This document shows, piece after piece, positions 1-5,483 of a DNA stretch of 6,162 nucleotides; positions within the stretch are counted from its first letter, which is position 1; the number at the start of each line of letters is the position of its first letter. The DNA is taken from NCBI GenBank assembly GCA_002731395.1, contig PCBQ01000027.1, forward strand, positions 7,114 to 13,275, written 5' to 3'. Both the position numbers and the translations under genes were made by a program. Below the pieces are notes generated by a model. The model was not told the DNA's origin, made no database searches, and saw only the letters and a program-made list of their open reading frames with translations. The stretch is from Methanobacteriota archaeon (GTDB lineage: Archaea; Thermoplasmatota; Poseidoniia; Poseidoniales; Poseidoniaceae).

Positions 1-116
1 TGATCGCCGTCAGCGCTGACGGGCAAATCGCGATGCCGTTCCGTGTGACGCTCATGTACCGAGGGCTATGGAACGGGGGTCACATCAGCACCGGCATCGG
101 ACCCGACCTCACGTGA
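1..116 (+). CDS. Type-2 asparaginase / isoaspartyl peptidase, C-terminal fragment
   Basis: Only the last 37 residues and the TGA stop (114-116) lie in the window; the reading frame has its first complete codon at position 3. The peptide begins IAVSADGQIAMPF and continues with a MYRG motif. This resembles the C-terminal strands of the Ntn-hydrolase asparaginase_2 family, where an 'IA(V/L)D..GN(I/V)A.PFNT.GMYRG' pattern closes the beta subunit. Family members cleave themselves to expose a catalytic Thr and hydrolyse L-asparagine or beta-aspartyl dipeptides; they act in protein-damage clearance and nitrogen recovery. The catalytic Thr and the rest of the enzyme lie upstream of the window, so activity cannot be judged. 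Here NT is replaced by RV (PFRV instead of PFNT). The next gene on the same strand could overlap this end if its earliest start (68) is used. The match rests on one short motif, so the call is fairly likely but not certain. Confidence 0.62.
   Translation, partial: IAVSADGQIAMPFRVTLMYRGLWNGGHISTGIGPDLT
7..22. repeat. Perfect 16-bp palindrome inside the asparaginase gene
   Basis: CCGTCAGCGCTGACGG reads identically on both strands, with no spacer. It lies within codons for the AVSADG segment. It could be a dimeric-protein site or a chance product of GC-rich codons. By simple base odds a perfect 16-bp palindrome is expected in about one of ten windows of this size, so significance is low. Confidence 0.35.
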
Positions 117-122
117 TTTTTG
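115..122 (+). promoter_or_regulatory. Possible AT-rich promoter element for the HEAT-repeat gene
   Basis: GATTTTTG is the only T-rich patch near this gene's 5' end. It begins inside the stop codon of the asparaginase gene. An archaeal TATA element here would place transcription start about 25 bases downstream (roughly 145). That lies after the ATG at 68 but before the GGAGG at 152-156 and the GTG at 170, which fits the later start. The match to a TATA consensus is poor, and the gene may simply be co-transcribed with the asparaginase. Confidence 0.2.
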
Positions 123-169
123 TCTGGTCAACCCATGCGGTTCATATCCCCGGAGGCGTCCCCCGCGCT

Positions 170-1645
170 GTGAAGCGGACCAAGGCCCCGTTGCTCGAGG
201 CTGTGTTTGAGCACACGGCCACGATGATGTCAGAGGCCCTCGAGCGGGGCACGTTGGCATGGCCGCTCCCGGCCCCGCCGCTTATCGACCCGGATTTCCC
301 ACCGATGATGCCCAACGCTCCGGCCGACGTGACCACCGCAGCGCTGTCGCTCCTTCAAGCAGACAGAGGAACCTTCGAGCGCCACTTGGACGAAGTTGTG
401 GAACTCGTCGTGCCCCACCGCATGAGCCTGTCCGATGACCCTTACGAGATCCACGGACGATGGTTGGTGAAGCGGACCGAAGACATTGCAGGACGCATCG
501 TCTACCGCCTGACCACTGCGTGGTTGGCACAAGCTCTCGACCGAGAAGCGCCCAACACCGACCGCTGGTGGCTCGCCGTTGGGCTCCTGAACGGTTTGGC
601 TCAATCCGCATACGGCCAAGCTGTCCACGAAGGATACCATCTGCTCGAATCCATCGCTTTGGCGCAACGCCCGGGCATCTGGCACACGCAACCTGACGTC
701 GGGCCTCAGCATATGGGTTGGAATCCACACGCCGTGGTGCCTCGGTCGACGGAGGTTGAGGCGCACACGGCCGGCACTGAAGCCGCAGCGTGGGTCCTCA
801 CCCGCTTGGAACAGGGTGACATCGATCGCCGTCTCCTCCTCATCCGCTGGGTCCAACTCCTGCTCGAGCGACCTGCGCTGATCGAGCCCCTGGACCTCAT
901 CGAGATCCTGCTTCGTCGAGCGGCAGACCCGGAACCTGAAGTGGCTGCAAACGTCTGCACTTGCCTTGCCCGGCTGGTGGAACGCGACGCGGAACGTGGG
1001 CTTGGAGTGGTGCAATGCCTCCATGGCCGTGATGAGCTCCATGTTCGTCGAGGGCTTGCCGACGTCCTCACCCGCCTGTTCCGACGCATCACCACCAACG
1101 CCATCCCCCTGCTCCATGACATGATGAACGACGAGGATGAAAGCGTGCTTGCTGCGGCGAGCGCCACCATGCATGACCTCCGATTCTTGGACCAAGACCA
1201 CTGGGTGGAGACCATGATGAAGGCCTTGGACCATCCCGTGCCCGTGGTTCGACGCAACGTGGTGATGGGGCTTCGGGATTACATCAGCGTCCGGCCCGAA
1301 GACGAGGTCGGTCTGTTGCCCAAAGCGTGGTCCGACGGGGACGAGGTCGTGCGGACGCGCCTGCGTGAACTCCTGCTCAGGATGGACGAAGTCGACCCGG
1401 ATCACTTGGCGCGCGTCTTGAGCAGGGTGAACGAAGGCCGGGACCTGCTGTTCGACGCCATCGACGCACGAAGGCCCGGTCGAGCAGACGCGTGGCGATC
1501 GTGGCTTGCTTCTGAGGGCCCCATGCCCGAGGCGCTGGTGGCCGAACCGGTTGCACCCGCGCCTTCGGACGGGGAGGCTGCAGACCTTCCTGATCTCGAC
1601 GAGGCCTTGGACGTCCTCGATGACGATCTTGGCTTCTTGGACTGA
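170..1645 (+). CDS. HEAT-repeat protein of unknown function
   Basis: About 491 residues if translation starts at the GTG at 170. The frame is open from an ATG at 68, but that start would overlap the asparaginase end by 49 bases. The extra 34 residues are His/Arg-rich and look non-coding, and a GGAGG lies at 152-156, 13 bases before the GTG. Residues 1-230 are helical, with a Trp-rich stretch (DRWWLAVGLLNGL, 131-143) and a His/Gly-rich middle (about 150-200). Residues about 237-420 show repeated paired amphipathic helices with D.E..VR/VA..-type turns (ADPEPEVAANV, NDEDESVLAAA, DHPVPVVRRNV, SDGDEVVRTRL), spaced about 35-65 residues apart, which is typical of HEAT repeats. The C-terminus is a Pro/Ala linker followed by a strongly acidic tail (about 470-491). 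No catalytic motif, signal peptide or membrane segment is visible. HEAT arrays usually act as protein-binding scaffolds; partner and process are unknown here. The gene is convergent with the next one, with a 3-base gap. Confidence 0.8.
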   Translation: MKRTKAPLLEAVFEHTATMMSEALERGTLAWPLPAPPLIDPDFPPMMPNAPADVTTAALSLLQADRGTFERHLDEVVELVVPHRMSLSDDPYEIHGRWLVKRTEDIAGRIVYRLTTAWLAQALDREAPNTDRWWLAVGLLNGLAQSAYGQAVHEGYHLLESIALAQRPGIWHTQPDVGPQHMGWNPHAVVPRSTEVEAHTAGTEAAAWVLTRLEQGDIDRRLLLIRWVQLLLERPALIEPLDLIEILLRRAADPEPEVAANVCTCLARLVERDAERGLGVVQCLHGRDELHVRRGLADVLTRLFRRITTNAIPLLHDMMNDEDESVLAAASATMHDLRFLDQDHWVETMMKALDHPVPVVRRNVVMGLRDYISVRPEDEVGLLPKAWSDGDEVVRTRLRELLLRMDEVDPDHLARVLSRVNEGRDLLFDAIDARRPGRADAWRSWLASEGPMPEALVAEPVAPAPSDGEAADLPDLDEALDVLDDDLGFLD

Positions 1646-1648
1646 GGG

Positions 1649-2104
1649 TCACTCTTCCTCGCTCAGCAATCCGACCACAGCCCCAACATACAGGCCATTC
1701 AGGAGCACAAGCAACCCCACCAGGGACAGCACCAAGCCTGCAGGTTCAGGCATCCACGCGTCCAATGCATCACGGCCTGCCACGTAGGACAGCACAAGGA
1801 ATCCGCCTCCTGCACCGACCACCTTGGGCCACGTGCCTTCAGGGTCCTTCCAGAGGTCCGAGGTGGGCAAGAGACCTGAGGACAAAAAGGTCCGGCGGAA
1901 CCATGCGACGTAGAGGCAACCTACGCCAATGAGGCCAAGAAACCCGGTGCCCATGGCCGCGTTGCCCCATGGACCAGCGGGGATGACGTCGAAAAAGGTC
2001 TGGGCAACAAGAAGAGCCCCGGCAATGGCCCAAGCCTCCCAACGATGCTCGGCCACGGGCTGTGTTTTGGCCGATGCTTGAAAGGCTGTCCGGCGACTTC
2101 GCAC
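1649..2104 (-). CDS. Four-helix integral membrane protein, unknown function
   Basis: 151 residues from a GTG start at 2104, with a GGAG about 7 bases upstream. A second in-frame GTG at 2056 would give 135 residues and loses only a basic, non-membrane N-terminus. Four hydrophobic segments can be read: about 24-41 (starting AWAIAGALLVAQ), 48-69, 93-109 and 121-147. Between segments 2 and 3 lies a polar loop with a WKDPEGTWPK motif, and the protein ends in SEEE. There is no signal peptide and no recognisable active-site motif, and I do not recognise the family. The gene is convergent with the HEAT-repeat gene (stops 3 bases apart) and divergent from the GalU-like gene, whose ATG lies only 3 bases from the GTG at 2104. 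A start at 2056 would leave a 51-base spacer for two promoters and may be the true one. Confidence 0.7.
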   Translation of the reverse strand: MRSRRTAFQASAKTQPVAEHRWEAWAIAGALLVAQTFFDVIPAGPWGNAAMGTGFLGLIGVGCLYVAWFRRTFLSSGLLPTSDLWKDPEGTWPKVVGAGGGFLVLSYVAGRDALDAWMPEPAGLVLSLVGLLVLLNGLYVGAVVGLLSEEE

Positions 2105-2107
2105 CTC

Positions 2108-2968
2108 ATGGCTCCGGTCGAAGACGCGCTCATCGTCGCGGGCGGTCTTGGGGCACGCATGTTCCCCGCAAGCGCGATGCTGGCCAAAGAAGCACTACCT
2201 CTGGTGGACGTGCCGGTGTTGACCCACCTGATGCACGAGGCCGTGCACGCTGGAGCCACGCGCATCCACATCATTTCTCGACCCGGAAAAGACCTCGGCG
2301 CATGGCGAGAAGGGCGAAACGAATTGGCCCCGTTGCGGCCTGAGGTCCACCGCCAACACCTCGCACCCGGTCGAGGTGTGGAGGTGCTGATCCATCATCA
2401 GGTGATACAACGAGGCATGGGTGACGCGATTGCGTGTGCCCTGCACGCGGTGAAGGGGCCCTTCCTTGTCCTGTTGGGTGACAACCTCCTGATGACGTCA
2501 CATCACGGTCCGGACGTGCTGGCTCCATCCATGGCCTCACGCGATTTGGTCAAGGCATACGAGCAAACGGGACGCCCAGTGGCCGGGTTGATGCGCGTCG
2601 GGCCTGAGGAAGCCTCGTCCTTTGGCATGGTCGCGATGCGAGACGGCCGCATAACAGAGGTCGTTGAGAAGCCCGCTCCTGGTGAAGCGCCCTCGGACCT
2701 CGCCTTGTGCGGACGGTACCTGTGGACGGAGGATGCCGCTGCCCTGCTGGAGCGCTACGACGTCGACACGCATGGGGAGTTGCAAAGCATTCGCGTGCAG
2801 GAGCACTGGATGCAAGAAGGAGGAATGGTGGGCGTCGTGCACGAAGAGGCCATGTGGTACGATGCAGGGCGACCGTTACCTTGGCTCAAAGCCCAAATCG
2901 ACCATGCACTGCGACGCGAAGACCTTGGCGAAGACCTCGAAACGTGGTTGAAATCCCGCCTCGCTTGA
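2108..2968 (+). CDS. GalU-like sugar-1-phosphate nucleotidylyltransferase
   Basis: 286 residues from the ATG at 2108. A longer frame to 2045 adds 21 residues unlike the family and overlaps the divergent gene. The family joins an NTP to a sugar-1-phosphate, releasing pyrophosphate, in the cytoplasm; GalU makes UDP-glucose for glycans and cell-surface polymers. Seen here: the nucleotide-binding loop AGGLGARMFP (11-20), KEALPLVD (27-34) with the conserved Lys, the base-contacting Q...GMGDA stretch (101-107), LLGDNL (122-127) with the metal-binding Asp125, FGMV (172-175), EKP (187-189) and YDAG (251-254). The order, spacing and near-290 length match GalU rather than the longer GlmU or Rfb/ManC enzymes. 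The signature is divergent: GTR is GAR, and the usual TKA.PKE reads SAMLAKE, so sugar and nucleotide specificity are uncertain. No Shine-Dalgarno motif precedes the ATG, so the mRNA may be leaderless. Confidence 0.82.
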   Translation: MAPVEDALIVAGGLGARMFPASAMLAKEALPLVDVPVLTHLMHEAVHAGATRIHIISRPGKDLGAWREGRNELAPLRPEVHRQHLAPGRGVEVLIHHQVIQRGMGDAIACALHAVKGPFLVLLGDNLLMTSHHGPDVLAPSMASRDLVKAYEQTGRPVAGLMRVGPEEASSFGMVAMRDGRITEVVEKPAPGEAPSDLALCGRYLWTEDAAALLERYDVDTHGELQSIRVQEHWMQEGGMVGVVHEEAMWYDAGRPLPWLKAQIDHALRREDLGEDLETWLKSRLA

Positions 2969-2986
2969 ACCGTCTGTGAAGGTGAT

Positions 2987-2999
2987 GAAAGCCCCTTTC
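2987..2999. terminator. Weak hairpin between convergent genes, possible terminator
   Basis: GAAAG-CCC-CTTTC is a five-pair stem with a three-base loop in the 42-base gap between the convergent GalU-like and RNase HI genes. The plus strand continues with TTGATT. Neither strand carries the long oligo-T run typical of archaeal termination, so this is only a candidate based on position. Confidence 0.22.
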
Positions 3000-3010
3000 T
3001 TGATTCGGCG

Positions 3011-3550
3011 CTATCGGCTGCCTGTGCGCCAGAACGAAAGCGGGTCAGGCGCTTCTCCAAGGGCGTGACGACCAGCGAGATGATCAGCACGTTCGTTCCA
3101 TCGGTGTCCTCGATGCGCCCGAACGTGATCCCACGCCACTTCCCGTTGCTCGTTTACCTCCTTCCAAAGCGCCTGCACGCGGGCGACCAGCGCCCGATTC
3201 GCCTTGGCTTTCCACGAACCGTCCGCCAAATTTCCGGCATAAATTGAATCGGCTCGAATCAGCGCGTTCGCATCCGAGGTTTGGAGCAACAGCCAGCGAA
3301 GGGCTTGCGCGAACGCTGACAATTCCGCGGTGTTGTTTGAGCCCACCTCTGCTCCGAGGAACCCAGGGGCTGTTGAATCGGTTAGCACGGGCCCGGCCTC
3401 CTCATGCACAACCTCACCGGAACCTCGGCCGTGAGGCAGATCGCCTTCAACGACGACAAAGGCCCATGACGCGGAGGTCGTGGCGTCGACGTCTCGGTTG
3501 CCCGGACACGAGCCGTCGACGTAAATCGTCCACGTGGGTTGGGCGTCCAT
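3011..3550 (-). CDS. rnhA: Ribonuclease HI
   Basis: 179 residues, ATG at 3550, preceded by GAGGGG about 5 bases upstream. RNase HI cuts the RNA strand of RNA:DNA hybrids using two metal ions, removing primers, R-loops and misincorporated ribonucleotides. The four catalytic acids are in place: Asp12 (YVDGSCPGN), Glu76 (NNTAELSAF), Asp101 (RADSIYAGN) and Asp156 (WNERADHLAGR). His146 lies in the flexible AHRGH loop. The fold core is therefore complete and the enzyme should be active. Spacing differs from the E. coli enzyme: about 64 residues separate the first two acids instead of 38, and about 55 separate the last two instead of 64. This means an insertion (roughly residues 35-65, Gly/Glu-rich) and a shortened region where E. 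coli has its basic protrusion. It is the last gene of the probable operon, 13 bases after the gcvH stop. Confidence 0.93.
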   Translation of the reverse strand: MDAQPTWTIYVDGSCPGNRDVDATTSASWAFVVVEGDLPHGRGSGEVVHEEAGPVLTDSTAPGFLGAEVGSNNTAELSAFAQALRWLLLQTSDANALIRADSIYAGNLADGSWKAKANRALVARVQALWKEVNEQREVAWDHVRAHRGHRWNERADHLAGRHALGEAPDPLSFWRTGSR

Positions 3551-3563
3551 CGACGCCCCTCAC

Positions 3564-3947
3564 TCACTCACCAAGCATGGCGGCATAGGCCGCTGCATCC
3601 ATGAGGCCGTCCAATGCGGACATGTCCTCGAGGCGCATGCGAACGATCCAACCGTCGCCGTAGGGGTCGCTGTTCATCAATTCGGGTGCATCCTCGAGCG
3701 CCTCGTTCACGGCGACGATTTCGCCCGCCAAAGGCGCGAAAATCGGAGACGCGGATTTGACGGATTCAACCACAGCGAATTCCCCCATGTCGCCCATCGT
3801 ATCGCCTTCGGCGGGTAGTTCGATGTAGACGATGTCGGTCAGGGCGTCTTGGGCGTGGTCGGTGATGCCGATGGCGACAAGGTCGCCTTCCACGCGAAGC
3901 CACTCGTGTTCGGCGGTGTAGCGCAGGCCATCAGGAATCTCGCTCAT
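3564..3947 (-). CDS. gcvH: Glycine cleavage system H protein (lipoyl carrier)
   Basis: 127 residues from the ATG at 3947, starting MSEIPDGLRYTAEHEWL. The frame extends upstream to 4073, but those 42 residues are unlike the family and overlap the preceding gene. GcvH carries a lipoyl arm that shuttles the aminomethyl group from glycine between the P, T and L proteins. The lipoylation site is Lys64 in VVESVKSASPIFAPLAGEI, the canonical ESVK turn. The EHEW motif (13-16), the GITDHAQDALTDIVYIELP segment (27-45) and the usual 125-130 residue length complete the match. No gcvP, gcvT, lipoyl ligase or lipoyl synthase lies in the window, so partners must be elsewhere, or the protein may serve as a lipoate-relay carrier. 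No clear Shine-Dalgarno motif precedes the start. It sits 43 bases after a small membrane-protein gene and 13 bases before rnhA. Confidence 0.96.
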   Translation of the reverse strand: MSEIPDGLRYTAEHEWLRVEGDLVAIGITDHAQDALTDIVYIELPAEGDTMGDMGEFAVVESVKSASPIFAPLAGEIVAVNEALEDAPELMNSDPYGDGWIVRMRLEDMSALDGLMDAAAYAAMLGE

Positions 3948-3990
3948 GTGCAAGGCTTGGCCTACACGGTTCAAGAACGCACCGTCGCCT

Positions 3991-4332
3991 TCATGCCTCT
4001 TCGTCGAGGGCCTGACGCAACGCATCTGCCTCCAAACGTGCCCAAGCGCGGCTGCTTTGCTCTTGCTTCTCAAGCTCAGCCAATTCTTGCTTGAGGCGCC
4101 CCGTCATCGCTTCATCACCGTCGAGGGGAAAGATGCGGGTCAACTGTGGCGAGCCTTGAGCAAGCGCGACGCCGGCCGCGATCATCACGGCCCCCAACAA
4201 GAACACCATGGTTCCTGAAGAGGATGCTTCGAGGGTGGTCCGACCGGATTGGAGACCAAAAGCCCACGCTAAGAGTACGGTCAACCCTCCCCCCATGAGC
4301 AGGCGTTGAGCCATCAACGCAGGCGGGAGCAT
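3991..4332 (-). CDS. Small membrane protein with coiled-coil C-terminus
   Basis: 113 residues from the ATG at 4332, with a GGTGAGG motif about 12 bases upstream. There are two hydrophobic segments, about 9-26 (QRLLMGGGLTVLLAWAFG) and 40-58 (GTMVFLLGAVMIAAGVALA), joined by a short polar loop. After them comes a charged, Glu/Ala/Leu-rich stretch from about 75 to the end (LKQELAELEKQEQ and onward) that reads as one long amphipathic or coiled-coil helix. The likely topology is a hairpin with both ends on the cytoplasmic side and the helix projecting into the cytoplasm; this is an inference from the charge pattern. No family is recognised and no catalytic motif is seen. It lies between the THEP1 NTPase and gcvH on the same strand, with gaps of 39 and 43 bases, so it is probably co-transcribed. 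Confidence 0.72.
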   Translation of the reverse strand: MLPPALMAQRLLMGGGLTVLLAWAFGLQSGRTTLEASSSGTMVFLLGAVMIAAGVALAQGSPQLTRIFPLDGDEAMTGRLKQELAELEKQEQSSRAWARLEADALRQALDEEA

Positions 4333-4371
4333 GACGCGCTGAGGAACCTCACCGTCTTGAACGTGGTGCGT

Positions 4372-4953
4372 TCAGTAGGTTTCGCGCATGAGCTTGTGAA
4401 TCTTGTAGGGCAAAAGCGCCCGGTTGACTGGCGTCACTTCCAAAATTCGTCCGTCATCGCGCCGGCGTATGTCCTGAAGAAGCGGATGGCGGCTTTTCTT
4501 GTGGAGGGTCAAGAGCGTCGGTTTGTCGACTTCCAAGACCTCGCGGACGGCCGCAACGTAAGCTTCAGACTCAACGGTGAACTTTCCAATCTCATCGATG
4601 ACGATGACTTCGGATTCTTCCTTAGCCCGGTGAAGGGCGGGGATGGCGATGCGCTCCAATTCAGCAAGATCCAAACCAAGGCCAAGCACGCGAAGGCGGT
4701 CGTCGTTGCTCCGGTGTGCGATGATGCCTTCTTCGCCGCTGACGATGTCGATGATCTTGTAGCCTTGGCGTTCGCTTCCCTCAAGAATGGGTTCCATGCG
4801 AAGGCCAGCGATGATGAGGGTGTTTGGGTCCCCGCCCCGCATACGCAACTCACGTACGCGCTCGTCAACAATCATGTCCAAGACCTTGCTCATGACAGCA
4901 GACTTACCTGAGCGTGGCAAGCCGGTGATGCCAATTTTTGGGTGAAGTCCCAT
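4372..4953 (-). CDS. THEP1-type nucleoside-triphosphatase
   Basis: 193 residues from the ATG at 4953. A TTG at 4983 would add 10 residues, but GGGAGG lies 8 bases before the ATG, and a start site set by the TATA box at 4998-5005 would fall near or after that TTG. THEP1/NTPCR enzymes are P-loop NTPases that hydrolyse NTPs to NDPs (EC 3.6.1.15) with broad base specificity; their cellular role is poorly defined. Seen: Walker A GLPRSGKS (11-18) following an IGIT strand, Walker B VIVIDEIG (116-123) with Asp120-Glu121, the GYKIIDI-SGEEG-IAH segment (64-80) typical of the family, the DLAELERIAIPAL stretch (95-107), and the C-terminal NR pair (177-178). Length matches the usual 170-200. After DEIGK the family's usual MEL reads FTV, losing the conserved Glu. 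It is the first gene of the probable operon. Confidence 0.9.
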   Translation of the reverse strand: MGLHPKIGITGLPRSGKSAVMSKVLDMIVDERVRELRMRGGDPNTLIIAGLRMEPILEGSERQGYKIIDIVSGEEGIIAHRSNDDRLRVLGLGLDLAELERIAIPALHRAKEESEVIVIDEIGKFTVESEAYVAAVREVLEVDKPTLLTLHKKSRHPLLQDIRRRDDGRILEVTPVNRALLPYKIHKLMRETY

Positions 4954-4963
4954 GATGACGTCC

Positions 4964-4969
4964 TCCCAA
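4964..4969 (-). promoter_or_regulatory. Shine-Dalgarno motif deciding the THEP1 start
   Basis: Read on the minus strand, AATTGGGAGGACGTCATC leads directly into the ATG at 4953. The GGAGG core is complementary to the 3' end of 16S rRNA, and its spacing supports this ATG over the upstream TTG. Position is approximate to within two or three bases. Confidence 0.6.
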
Positions 4970-4997
4970 TTCGAGCGTTTCAATCACCTCGGTGGGC

Positions 4998-5005
4998 AAT
5001 ATAAA
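4998..5005 (-). promoter_or_regulatory. Archaeal TATA box ahead of the THEP1-gcvH-rnhA gene set
   Basis: The minus strand reads CAGCCTTTATATTGCCC; TTTATATT is a near-consensus archaeal TATA element and stands out in GC-rich surroundings. It ends 44 bases before the ATG at 4953. Archaeal transcription usually starts about 22-27 bases downstream of the box, near 4973-4980, which would give a leader of roughly 20-27 bases carrying the GGGAGG motif. A purine-rich BRE directly upstream is not obvious. It lies in the 92-base gap after the TerB-like genes, so it probably gives the downstream four genes their own promoter. Confidence 0.65.
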
Positions 5006-5045
5006 GGCTGCTCCTTACACGGCTGAAATGTCCGGAATCCGGCGT

Positions 5046-5483
5046 TCAACCGGTTTCCTCATGCAGCGATGCCATCCAGTTCAACCCAGATTCGACCCAT
5101 GCAAAGGCATCCTTGAGCACCTTCTTCTTGAGGTCAAGCGCTTCGCACATCTGCCTCAAGAGACGGACTTCAGCTTCGTCATACTCACCGTCCACAGCAG
5201 CCACATACGCAGCAAGATACACCATAATGCGAGCATGTTTGCGGTCAATTTCAGCCAAAGAGGCCGACCAAAGCGGAGGGTCAGTAAGCTGATTTCGCAA
5301 GCCTGCCCGCGCCTCAGGATGGAGCATCACGGCGCCCATGATGGATTCGACGCAAGCGGCTTCTTCAGCGACGATGGCCCCGTCTGCAGCGGCAACGGCC
5401 ACAAGCACTTCCAGGAGTGCATGACGTTGCTCGACGGGGAGGTCGAGGACCGTCGAAAGCAGCACAGAATCACGCCAGGTCAT
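5046..5483 (-). CDS. TerB-like helical protein, copy B
   Basis: 145 residues, ATG at 5483, overlapping the end of the upstream paralogue by 14 bases, which suggests translational coupling. The protein is wholly helical, soluble and acidic. Two halves each carry a TerB-like acidic turn: LVAVAAADGAIVAEEA (about 27-42) and YVAAVDGEYDEAEVRLLRQM (about 93-112). In the TerB (tellurite resistance) and related DjlA-N families, such A.ADG...EE motifs sit between helices and can bind metal ions. The protein ends with a W-containing helix (FAWVESGLNWMASL) that resembles the end of its neighbour (EEGYAWMNEGYALL). No other domain is present. The function of standalone TerB-like proteins is not established, and no ter genes (terC, terD, terZ) lie nearby, so a tellurite role should not be assumed. 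The family call rests on motif pattern only. Confidence 0.62.
   Translation of the reverse strand: MTWRDSVLLSTVLDLPVEQRHALLEVLVAVAAADGAIVAEEAACVESIMGAVMLHPEARAGLRNQLTDPPLWSASLAEIDRKHARIMVYLAAYVAAVDGEYDEAEVRLLRQMCEALDLKKKVLKDAFAWVESGLNWMASLHEETG

Noticed and set aside
68..169. ATG at 68 as the start of the HEAT-repeat protein
   Set aside because: It lies inside the asparaginase coding end, and the added residues are His/Arg-rich without helical pattern; the GTG at 170 with an upstream GGAGG is preferred, though not proven.
230..1405. Long 391-codon open frame on the minus strand opposite the HEAT-repeat gene
   Set aside because: It is the antisense shadow of a GC-rich gene: rich in His, Arg and Gln with no domain pattern, while the plus frame shows clear helical repeats.
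4306..4911. 201-codon plus-strand frame opposite the THEP1 gene
   Set aside because: The minus strand encodes an intact P-loop NTPase with Walker A and B motifs; the plus frame shows no family features.
5030..5048. CCGG-AAT-CCGG inverted repeat just after the copy B stop, considered as a terminator
   Set aside because: The stem is only four pairs of a self-complementary tetramer and no T-run follows on the minus strand.
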